DNA of 64,000 bases from positions 1 to 64,000 of the forward strand of contig ARYC01017209.1 in the NCBI GenBank assembly GCA_000711775.1, read 5' to 3'. The stretch's first letter is position 1; the number at the start of each line of letters is the position of its first letter. Origin of the DNA: Oxytricha trifallax. Its lineage: Eukaryota > Ciliophora > Spirotrichea > Sporadotrichida > Oxytrichidae. Both the position numbers and the translations under genes were made by a program. The notes below the pieces were generated by a model. That model was not told the DNA's origin, did no database searches, and was given only the letters and a program-made list of their open reading frames with translations. Positions 52,540 to 64,000 of the stretch are shown piece after piece.

Positions 52540-54757
52540 GTAAAACACTTAATGGATACTTAAAGAAATCCAAAGAGTTAAAATCAAATAAACTTGATAA
52601 AGATATAATTGTGATCGATGGAGACGAAGATGAAATGCAAAGAGATACTTCTTAGAATTAGGATTTGCAGGATGAACTCATACAGAAAGATTCCTCGAAA
52701 ATTGGATTCAGAAGCCAATCTTAAGGGGATTTACCCACTGATACATAACGAATGAGCTAATCTTAAATTTATAGAATATTTTTAAAAATATCAAGGGATA
52801 ACCTAAGATATAAAGATCAAGAGCTAATGGACATTCTGAACTAAAAACATGATTAATCAATGTAAGCTGTGAATATAAATGCAGATCAATTGAATTAGGT
52901 TCAAATAGAGAAATAAATAGGAGTTTGAAATAAAAAATAAATAAATTTATGCTATTAATAATTTATTATTTTAATACACCTATTTGAAAATAAGATCAAT
53001 CAACATAAATGGACATAGATAATAATTTACTAGAGCAGGATTAGAAATAAGTCATTAAAGAATAACCTCTTATCCAAAAGAGTACCTTGATATTCAAATT
53101 TGCAGATTAAAATAGTAAGCATTTATTTTTTAATTAATCCGTTTTATAGTATAAAAATTACTCTTAAATAAAGATGCACTTTTAAGTGAAATTTGTGGAG
53201 GTAATCAATCGCAAAAACAAGTAGAGTTGAATGTAACAGCTCTAATAAAAGATTTGGAAAAATCAGTTTAAGTCATAAAACAAATACATAGGCTACTAGA
53301 TTATCAATAGAAAATATAAATGAAAAGTGATAGGAACTTAGATTTTCATTAGCTACTAAGTGAATTCCAAAATATGGCATAAAGTATCATTAATTGCGAT
53401 AATGTGGTGTTCTTAATGGTTGACATTCCAGCATAAGAATTGATTTAGTTCACGAAAGAAAGTGAGTAACTAAAATTTAAATTATTTATATGAAAGTGTT
53501 AACAAGTATGCATGGTCTGAAATGTTCAAGTTTTAAATTGAAGCTTTAAAAGACAAGCTGTTTATAAGCAACGAAGATCAAATCTTAAAGACAGTGAATG
53601 AAACAAATATCAAGAAACTATTAGGCTAAAGCTCTTATCATAAACTATAGTCAATTTTGATTAATAGATTTTAAGTACTTGGGAAATAGGGTATAGCTTT
53701 GGCAATAGATGCACGAAATGTAAATTTTACTGAAGACATAGCTAATCCAATCTTCACTTAAACTGACAACGATATTTTGAATTAGTTAAATTCTGCTTGT
53801 CTTAGAATGCTTAACAGAGAGAGGGACTATGATTTGAAATCGAAATTAATCAAAGCTCAAAAAGAATTGTTTAAGATTGGCATAAACCTCAATTCAAGAT
53901 CTAATTTTTCAAGTTTACTCTTTGAAGCAGAAATGAAGCTTGGAGAGTTAATGAATACAAGCAATGTCACTATTATAATCATCGATCATGAAGAAGAAAT
54001 AATGTTCAAACTTAACAGAGAAGCAATCGTTATTAATGAGACAACTTAGCAAATATTAGAAGGGTCCATGGTTGAGACAAGATATGACAAGACAAGAAAT
54101 AACAATCAACTTGAGCCAGATCATTACTAAATTCACTAGCATGACAACTACCTAAAATATTTTGACTATGGTGGTTTGGCAAAAGTATCAATAGATCAAA
54201 AGAAAACACTGCTTATTATGAACCCAGACTAATACCCAGAATATAGTACAGACATTGACATTAGATTCGAGGATGAAATCAAGCCAATTATTTGTGTCCC
54301 TATGTGAGACAAAGATGAAAGCTAAACTGTTCAAGGATGCATAGAAATAGAGTTTAAAAAGAGACATTATCTTTCTAGTAATCCACTAATGGGAGGTAAC
54401 TTTGGTTAGTTTAAGTTAGATACTATAACTAGAGAAATACTTGAGATCTTCTCAAATCAACTTAGAATATCAGTTGAGAGGCTGAACATTTTACGAAAGT
54501 ACTAAACCCGTAAGAGTCGATTATAAGTTAACAATGCTAATAATAAATCAAGAAGCATTTCTCCATTTAAGTAAGGCACTTTTATATCAAAGGAGGTGCA
54601 TAATATACATGATTAAATTTAAATGAATCAACTTAATATTGTAAATTAAAACAGCTATGATTTGTAATCTTTGAGTTTCTAAAATCAGAGAAATATATTT
54701 GAAAGGGAAGAGCTAGAGAGAGGTGAAGAAGCTAAACAAAATTTCTATAACGATTGA
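52540..54757 (+). CDS. Tandem GAF-domain protein
   Basis: The N-terminal part is low-complexity and acidic (KDIIVIDGDEDEMQRDTS). A first GAF-like domain starts near 53280 (LLSEFQNMAQSIINCDNVVF). A second is clearer at about 53820-54470: SNFSSLLFEAEMKLGELMN, VTIIIIDHEEEIMFKL, FDYGGLAKVSID, ILLIMNPDQYPEYSTDI-like strand and EDEIKPIICVPM, all in GAF order. GAF domains bind cyclic nucleotides or other small ligands and are common in phosphodiesterases and cyclases. No catalytic domain follows; the tail is Q/N-rich to TGA 54755-54757. One in-frame TGA at 54305-54307 falls right after CVPM. IESs or introns lie at about 52930-53000, 53110-53200 and 53465-53500. Confidence 0.6.
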
Positions 54758-55412
54758 ATGTATCTATTAGCATTAAAGTTTTATGAATTAGTTTAATTGA
54801 AAATTATATAAGTTTTTATTAAATTTAATTGTCTTTCTGCATTATTCAAAATAATCAAAGTTAGCCAACATAAGTACAGGTTAAATACTTAGACATATAC
54901 CAATATGTGAAAGGGAGTGGTAACAATATTGAATCTAGTCTATCGAAGAAACCTCCATGCCCTGGGAAAAATGTTCCTGAATCCTATACGAAATATTAAA
55001 ATCAGATTAACTGTTGTGAAAACTTTAGATGGTAATTTTATATAACTTAAATTAAAAAAATGAAAGGAAAAAATGGTCATTATTGTATATTAAAATTTTG
55101 AAAATTATGGAAAGACATATTAATAGAAAAACAAGTAAGTAAAGTTTAAACTATTGATTATATAATTAAAAGATATTTAGACCAAAATATGTTTCAAAAT
55201 AATAAATTTATTATGATATAAATTAATTTCATTTTAAATTTCAAATCAATACACTGTTTGAAATAAAATTTTATTTAAAATTAAAACAAAATCATTTTTT
55301 AAATTTATGTTTTAATCATGAATTTAGAGGGATTTACTTTACGAATAAGACTAATATTTTAAAATAAAAAGCTAGAGAATTAAAAAATAAATAAGTAATT
55401 CAACTAAAATAA
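54758..55412. other. AT-rich spacer
   Basis: No gene supported. A short open block around 54850-55030 ([20 protein letters not shown]) is protein-like and could be an MDS remnant. Confidence 0.4.
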
Positions 55413-58101
55413 ATGACTGAACTTAATTTATCACGATGGTAGAATTTTAATGAGACTCCTTAAACTTCTCAATATGTCCTCCTTAAAGATTAAAGTCCTC
55501 AAACCTCTATAAATTTCCAATCATAAGATTAAGATAGGGTAAAACTATCTCACTATTTAAACCAATAAAAGCTATCTTCAATATCTTTAGAATAAAATAT
55601 GAACGAAATCAAACAGAAGCAAGATCAAATTTTATCAAAAGAGAATAAAATGCTCAGATTTAAAATAACTGATTTCACTGCTTAACCCTAAATCTAAAAT
55701 GTGCTAATAAAAATATGGAAATTAATGATACAACTGCAGTACGATGACAGCCACTTATAATAAGCATCAGTCAAATTCTAAAATAACATCCTAGCTTAGC
55801 AAGAGTTTCAAAAGAAACTAATTGAGTACAGCTTAATACCGCTTGACATAAAGTTATACGAGTAAACAATTTTAATCTTCATTAAAACTCTGGAAATTCT
55901 ATATGATACTGATTATTACACTGCTAAGAAACCAGATTATCTAAAGAATGTAGTTTTCTTTGACAGATTTTGCTTTGATATGATTTCTTTATTGGGAGAT
56001 AATTTGGTAAATTTAGACTTCAGCGATGTAGAGTACATCTTTCGAAAAGTTTATCAGCACACAACACATTTCGTTGTAAAAAATGAATACTAATTACAGT
56101 CTAACAACTATGAAAGCAAATAATCATAGATTGATAAAACACAGAAGATAAGATTGAAGGAAAATTAGACAATCAAGCTTTTATCAATATAAAGCGTAAA
56201 ATCTCCATTTAGTTTTGAGCAAATGAAAGTAGATCCAAGTCAGCTTTAAATCATCGATAGGGAAAAGCATAAATATGAAAGTATCATGTAAAAAATGGGG
56301 CTGGGAAGCGATAGTAGAAATGAATAAGATGAACTTAGCAAGGTGGTAACAGACGATGGAAAAAAAAGCTAAGGTAGAGTTTTAACAACAATGAGGAAGC
56401 ATAAATGGGTCTGCAAGGTGGAAGTTTATTAGATCTATCAAAAATGCTCTCACAAAAGAAAAAACTTCAAGAGGAAAAATAACAAAAATTAATGAAAATC
56501 AAAGAAAAAGAGAGAAATGCCAGAATTTACAATCCAATTCTAATCAAAGATAATATCTTAAACAAAGCCAAGGATATTTTAGTGTAAAAAAGCAAACTTT
56601 CAAAAGAGAGATATTTTTAAAATGACCAGATTAGCACAAAACTCAATTAATAAACAAAGAAAAATAAAATTGACAACAGTCAACAAGCTCCTATGATGCT
56701 CTTTACCTTTGATTCTACTTAAAGGCAAGGAGAGCTGAATAATTCAATTGATGGAAGTTAAAGAACTCTTTTGTAGTAGAATCAAGATAAAAAGCTTGAT
56801 AGAATTGATATGAAAACAATAGAGCTAAAGAAAATGGAAAGCATGGAGGATTTTTCAAATCTGTATAGTAATAATGTGTAGGGAACGAATATTGACAAGA
56901 AAAAAATTGAGATCATTTAGAAACTTAATCTTGGAGAAAATAATGGATCATAGAGCAAACGAAGATATTATGAAATATAGAACTCATTTAATGTAAATCA
57001 AACTAATCCTCTCCTATTTGAGCAAGCTACTATTGTATCTTCTAATCCTAACAACCCATAATCTAAAAGAAATTAAAGGACACTAAATACTTTTGAAGCT
57101 AGAAAATAATCTGTAAATTCTTTTCAATCCCAAAATGCTACAGATCACTCCCCTGAAAAATCCCAAAACCAATCATCTTTCTTATATCCTAGCTCCAAAC
57201 AAACAATTAAAATTATCTTGTGAAAAATCACAATTTAGTCAATGAGTTTAAGTTAAACAACTCTCTTCAAACAGAGAGGTCTAGATATATACCATAATTA
57301 AATCAATAAACAGGGACTACTTCTAACTCAACAACTCAAACTTCAACAAATGTGCGAAATTTAACACATACGAATAAAAATAGCAGGCTCTCTATTATTG
57401 CATAATCTCCCGAGGATTAACTTATGAGAAGTGACGCTTTTCATTCTCCAAATATTGACAGTAGTCTCCCACCTATATATTCACCTCATAACTAAGAAAT
57501 CGAAGATTATAACATAATTTAGCCTACTAATTTAAAGTCAGTGTCCCCATTCAAATTAAATTCAAAGTATTCTTATCAAAATTCGATAGTAATGAAGGTT
57601 GAAACTAGACTATTAGGAAAAATAATTAAAAACCGAAATAGAAATGACTTGAATAATACTCTAAATTCCTGTTCAACTAAAGGAAGCAATATAAGCCAAC
57701 CTTTAAACTAATCACTCAATAAGTTGATAATAAAAAAGCCACATAGTCTTAACAACAGTGGGATCATAAGCGGCTAAAAGATTTTGCTTAAGTCTAAAAT
57801 TGATGTTGAATATGGAATCCAACAGCTAAAGAATAGGATGATGAACACATTAGATTCATCTGAAAGTTTAAATGCTAATTAATATATGGCATCGCAAAGA
57901 ATAAATGTAAATAGAATATTATCTGATAGATCAAACTCAATCAGAAATTCCAATTAGAAAAAGACAGCTATAATATCAGTCCTGCCTATGCAAGATTTTT
58001 AATTAGAATCTTGGAGATAAGCTTACAATTCTAAAAATTCAGCAATAAATCATTTAATGACTGGATCTTCAGCAGTTCTAGTTTAAAATGGCTTTTATTG
58101 A
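55413..58101 (+). CDS. ~890-aa S/N/Q-rich protein, unrecognised
   Basis: ATG 55413 to TGA 58099-58101. The first ~300 residues are folded-looking: LIPLDIKLYEQTILIFIKTL, DRFCFDMISLLGDNLVNLDF and VEYIFRKVYQHTTHFVVKNE. The rest is S/N/K/Q-rich with helical charged stretches (KKLQEEKQQKLMKIKEKER). One frame change occurs at a run of A at ~56355, and another probable one near 57215; both could be base errors. No IES is needed elsewhere in 2.7 kb. No known domain. Together with the upstream genes it ends the + strand series. Confidence 0.55.
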
Positions 58102-58168
58102 ATTTTTTTGTAATATTTAAATTTATTGATTAAATTAAGAGTGATTATTAATTATCTTAATCAACGCT

Positions 58169-58947
58169 TCAATCAAGTTTCTTGTTTTTATTTTTCATGT
58201 AAGTGTAGAAGTTCTTAAACTGCATGTAAGTGTCTCTCAATTGATTTCTGAATGATCTCACTACAACTAAGTCTGTGAAGGCTTTTCTTGGCATCTCCCC
58301 TCTTGCCTTTTTCATTTCGACTTCAGCACAATATTTGACAAAGAGCTTAGTCTATATAGTTCCAAAGTTCTTACTATCATCTAATGCCAGCATATATCTG
58401 AATTATCTAGGGGCATTAACTAAGAATCTCAGGTAAATTCCTGCATCATATAGAGCATCTGCCTCTCTGTAGATTATGTAAAAAAGCCCTAATTTCCAAA
58501 AGTAGCCTTTGTAAGTACCACAAACATACAAGAATGGAAGCGTAACACTAGCTATCACAGTTCTGCCATATCTTCTATTGCTAGCTTTGTTTTCCTATAT
58601 AAATTATTAGCATTTAAATTATACTTACAGCTACTATTTTGTTATAAACATTACTTTCTTCTACTGAAGTAGGTTGTGTCTTAATTAATTCATTCATAAA
58701 AAAGAAAGCATCTCCAAGATGAAAAAGCATAAACTATTGATCTAGAAAAATATGAATGGATTTTTTAAAATCTCTTACTAACTGATTTTAGAGGATTTGT
58801 TGTATAAGGATGTTCCTCGAGTACTTATTTGAAAGATTTTTCAGTAAAATCATAAGTTTTCCATAAATAATTGAACTTTTATTGCTTATTTTAATCTAAT
58901 GGTAGCTCAACCACCTAAGTCTGCTACTCTTATTTATTTTCAGCCAT
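58169..58947 (-). CDS. Small conserved-looking protein, unrecognised
   Basis: ATG 58945-58947, stop TGA at 58169-58171. Two short GT-AG introns: one starts near 58800 and ends near 58755 (phase confirmed by VNQQFMLFHLGDAFFFMN), the other is at about 58594-58628. The protein of ~220 residues has ordered sequence throughout: NRRYGRTVIASVTLPFLYV, a hydrophobic stretch, YREADALYDAGIYLRFLVNA, YCAEVEMKKARGEMPRKAF and a basic end KNKNKKLD. Composition is unlike the low-complexity neighbours. One or two membrane segments are possible. I do not recognise the family. Confidence 0.6.
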
Positions 58948-59002
58948 GAAATTTATTAATAATTATACAAATTGTAATCGATATCAATTAAAATTGATAC
59001 TT

Positions 59003-60868
<1,866 letters not shown>

Positions 60869-60954
60869 CACTATTTCTTATATTTATTTCATCAGATTTA
60901 TATTTCATAACTTTCTAAATCAATCATTGAATCTAAATGCAATGATTAGAAATT

Positions 60955-61812
60955 TAAGAGCTTTACTTTTATGATTTCGCTCCCTGAGCCTTTACTTTAA
61001 AGTAGTGCAGATAGAACAGTTAAGGCTGAATGTTGATAGTTTGGATCAGTGTCTTAAAAAGCTATCTAAATCTCATCATAGATAAGTTTCTGAAGCCCAT
61101 GTTTAGATTTACTTTGATTCTCTTTCTGAAATTAAGCTTAAGCATACGTTAATACATTCAGCAGCCGTATCTCTCACATTTACTCTTGGATCCCTGATAA
61201 AAAGTTAAGTTTGACAAAAATTACCTGAAAGCTAAGAATATCTACTTGTAAGAGTTGGTACCATCAAATAGCTTATTGAATGTGACTATAGGAAGTTTCT
61301 TACAGAACTCTCTTAGTACTAAGACTCCAGAATACTTTTTGATATAATAAAGTTAAAATAAACAATATCCGTGGATTTTGAGCTCTTATCAGATGAGAGC
61401 CAGCTGATTGCCTATTCAAGAGTTTGTTCTACAATTTCTGCAGTAATGCTACCACCTGCTTTCGCAAGGTTTCCCAGGCATTCAGCAGCCTTCTCAGCGG
61501 CTCAGTGTTATTGATTTTCATTTGCTTTGTGATCATAGGCATGATTTTGTTGACATAATGAACGATCCTAGTTTCTCGCCCCACTGTGAGTATCTTATTA
61601 ATCGCAATGAAGCAACCAAGTTTCTATTCCTTGACATCTGACTGAAGGAGCTGATAGAACTCCTCAAAAATATAGTCGCAGTCTTCATTGTGTTTTATCA
61701 AATATTGGTATAGCCTTCTTGACGCTTCTTGCTGAACAGCAACTTGCTTAGACTTCAAATCCTTAAAAATTCGAGTCAATTCTACGTTCTTTATTATTGA
61801 TAAATTTGAAAG
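60955..61812 (-). CDS. TOR: TOR amino-terminal HEAT segments, inverted relative to the kinase end
   Basis: Minus strand from ~61812: VELTRIFKDLKSKQVAVQQ, ...LLQSDVKEQKLGCFIAINK, AAECLGNLAKAGGSITAEIV, GVLVLREFCKKLPIVTF, RDPRVNVRDTAAECINVCLS and NYQHSALTVLSALLQ. Order and sequence match the N-terminal HEAT repeats of TOR (SDANERKGGILAI, VLVLREL, REGAVAALRACL and HGALLILNEL in the animal protein). A GT-AG intron of 31 nt lies at 61194-61224. The frame slips near 61335, 61480 and 61080; these are base errors or small IESs. No ATG is visible at the start and no stop at the end, as expected for internal MDSs. A separate HEAT protein is possible but less likely. Confidence 0.72.
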
Positions 61813-62246
61813 AATTGAGTTAAAATAATAATTCTATAGTAATCAAAATTTTAGCAATAATTATGACGCCATAATTTATTATAGATATCCTAATTTCGGA
61901 TGATGTTTATAAATATTATTTATATATCTTCCTTATTATACTTTGCAGAAAAAATCCATTAATTATGGCTGTAGATTTATATTAAATAAGTGAGTTTATA
62001 AAATTTATATAAGGACTTGATCACAGGTGTTAATAACTTTAGCACTTCTGTTTTAGTGAATAATGATAGAGGTAGTGAGTAAAATAAAATTGAAAATTTC
62101 AAATCTTTTTAATACTAAATTAAATATATAATCTTTAAGAAAAATAACTACAGCTTAACTTAAAATGTTGAAGAAGCTCAACTAGAGCTTACTAATTTAC
62201 TTCAGTTTATACTTGTTTGAATTGGTTCCAAACATGTGATAGGTCT
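61813..62246. other. AT-rich spacer
   Basis: No coding sequence supported; probably separates two gene loci. Confidence 0.5.
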
Positions 62247-63422
62247 TCATTCTGAGAGAGCAAAGTTTGTTAATTCTTTCTGATTAGTCTCGATTCCCCT
62301 TATTTTTGAGTATAAACCGAAAGTTAAAGTGTCGGCAAGTGGTCGGTAAACTAGTTATTATTTTACCTCGGCCCAGTTGTTCACGTCGAATACTACTTCC
62401 TTGATTGTTTTATTCATTTAATCCTGGAACTAGGCGCTTTAAACTGCGTTATAAGATGAGTTCTCCATTTATTTTCCCAATGCTTGCAAGACATCACCTC
62501 TAAGACAAACTTTTGCTACGATATTTTTTGTCAAGTCTTTAGTTTCTGCGTTCATTACAAAATACTTTAGAAGATTTGTCGACGTCTATACCACTCTTTT
62601 ATCTTGAACAAAAGTGGCGCTCATAAGGTCTTTTAAGTCACCCTTTACTTATTATGAGGTAATAGTGTGACCTATCCAATCGATGCCATACTTTTTAGAT
62701 TCAGTTACAAATCTATTGTCTTTAACAGCACCTTTGAGTAAAATTATTAATGAGTCGTGAACTTATTTATTCTTAAACATTCTTTCAAGGTAGGAAACTC
62801 CTTCCCTTTTAACATCCTTGTTAGCAACTACTTCAATAATTTACTCCACTGCTGAAGAGGCGACCCATTTCTTGAAAGTTGGGAAATCGGTTAACGGACT
62901 TTCTTAGGCGGCAAGATCGGGAGTGAGGTGTGGTGACTTTGTCTTTTTTACTGAGTGAAAGCCATAGGCGGCGCTTGATAGAATCAAGAATGGCACATAT
63001 ACAATCTTTGGATAACCACAAATGTACCTTGATAAAATATTCAAATTCCTGTGCAAAGCTGTGGCTTTTTATCCAACAAATTAGACACTTTGTTGAGCTA
63101 ATGTAGCCGATTCATAAATACCTTGAGCAATCATTGTTGATCTTTTCTTAAGAAGCTTTTTTTATTAGTTTAAATCGAAAGAATAACTTCTTTCTCTTAA
63201 TGAGTCACTTAATCCGTATGAGACCGCTCTAAGATTCTAGAAGGATGATGCAAGCATCATTTTTCTTTTACTTTACTTAAGAACTTTAGTCGAATATGGG
63301 CGATTGTTAAAATTGAGTTGAGACTATTCGGTCTTTTATGTCAAGACTTTTGAGTTTCTACTTGGAGAAAGTGTAGTCTTGTTGTTCTGACGAGTGATGG
63401 GTGATTTTGAGATACGTTCCAT
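62247..63422 (-). CDS. 391-aa protein with one hydrophobic segment, unrecognised
   Basis: ATG 63420-63422 to TGA 62247-62249, uninterrupted: no intron or IES needed. The N-terminus is basic and S/Q-rich (MERISKSPITRQNNKTTLSP). It is followed by a helical part (KKLLKKRSTMIAQGIYESAT), a hydrophobic segment IVYVPFLILSSAAYGF at about residues 155-170, and a C-terminal half of repeated helices resembling an armadillo-like array (SAVEQIIEVVANKDVKREGV; LTKNIVAKVCLRGDVLQALG). Could be a membrane-anchored organellar protein; family unknown. Confidence 0.7.
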
Positions 63423-63602
63423 ATTGAATGTTTATTATGGCTGGTGATAAATAATCTAATAAAGAATCACTATAAAATTAATACGTCATACCTACTCAAT
63501 TAAATATTTGCAAGCAAATTAAATTAAGAATATTCAGTCTTATGATAATCATATCATTCAACTATATTACAAGATTTATATTAAAATCAGATTGGGGATT
63601 AC

Positions 63603-64000
63603 CTTGACCATTGAGCATCTTTTCATAAAGCTTTCAATTAGATCACTCATTATTGCCAGTACTCCATTGACAGCACCCAAAATTGCATAATCTAGTAATG
63701 AAATCTTAACATACAAGAAGTCGGACCAGTAGCTAAAGTTATAGATAATTTAAAAGTAAAATCTTACTGTGCAATCAGACACATCAATAATGCGCTTAAA
63801 AAACATAATATAAATGCTCCTAAAATACCCTCTGTAGTTTTCTTTGGAGAAATACTCTAGGCAAAAAATTTATTACCAAACGCGTTTCCAAAAAAGAGTC
63901 CTCCATTATCTGCTTACCAAGCAAGACAAAAAATGACAGCAATAAACTTAGGCCTAAATATCTTTAAAGGCAAAAAATATTATTACTGTTAAAAGTAAAA
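63603..64000 (-). CDS. CDP-diacylglycerol synthase (phosphatidate cytidylyltransferase), partial
   Basis: The minus strand enters at the window edge with hydrophobic sequence ending FRPKFIAVIFCLAWQ. Then come DNGGLFFGNAFGNKF, the signature SPKKTTEGILGAFI, a GT-AG intron (63733-63767), WSDFLYVKISLLDYAILGAV and LAIMSDLIESFMKRCSMVK. This is the CdsA/CDS1 family, which makes CDP-diacylglycerol from phosphatidate and CTP in ER or mitochondrial membranes. The exon ends at 63603 with a GT splice donor; the expected DSGTLLPGHGG end is not found between here and the next gene at 63422, so it may lie elsewhere or the locus is rearranged. The N-terminus is outside the window. Confidence 0.85.

Noticed and set aside
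62833..63021. 62-aa minus-strand frame with W/S/R-rich sequence
   Set aside because: Out-of-frame shadow of the 391-aa protein, which is open from ATG to TGA in another minus-strand frame.

Overview
The window looks like germline (micronuclear) DNA of a spirotrich ciliate of the Oxytricha/Stylonychia type. Long frames stay open only if TAA and TAG are read as glutamine and TGA is the only stop. Many genes are interrupted by short AT-rich segments bounded by identical direct repeats of 3-13 bp. Removing one repeat plus the segment restores a conserved protein in frame. That is the signature of internal eliminated sequences (IESs) with pointer repeats between macronuclear-destined segments (MDSs). 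Ordinary GT-AG introns of about 30-120 nt are also present. Short telomere-like G4T4 tracts fit the same group. The exact species is inference.

Left part (0-19 kb). Two adjacent multi-membrane-span transporters of the DMT/EamA type lie on +: one without IESs, the next with four. A cytosolic carboxypeptidase (tubulin deglutamylase type, -) follows, with two large IESs that are copies of one ~645-bp ORF-bearing repeat. Then come a CEP19 homologue (+), a SWIRM/zinc/SANT protein of the SWI3/SMARCC type (+), a DTWD1-like tRNA aminocarboxypropyltransferase (-) and a long Q/N-rich protein (-).

Middle part (19-58 kb). A gene-poor AT-rich stretch holds a 419-bp palindromic MITE-like element. It is followed by a series of + strand genes for long Q/N/S/K-rich proteins, mostly unrecognised; one has an EF-hand, one a coiled coil and one two GAF domains. 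Embedded among them are a GC-rich island with three consecutive ORFs (34.2-35.7 kb), a well-resolved MCM2 gene (36.1-39.9 kb), a second 419-bp element with the same termini (40.6 kb), a 1.3-kb fold-back element carrying its own ORF (42.1-43.4 kb), and a dimethylarginine dimethylaminohydrolase gene (46.3-47.1 kb).

Right part (58-64 kb). A small conserved unknown gene (-) is followed by the kinase and FATC end of TOR (+). Directly beside it, on the opposite strand, lie TOR amino-terminal HEAT segments, and the middle of TOR is absent. This suggests a scrambled, partly inverted TOR locus. A 391-aa unknown protein with a hydrophobic segment (-) and the start of a CDP-diacylglycerol synthase (-) close the window.

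The genes do not form an operon. They are separate macronuclear gene loci interleaved with germline-limited DNA. Several apparent one-base frameshifts and isolated in-frame TGAs occur. Some lie in homopolymers and may be assembly errors, so frame-dependent claims carry that caution.
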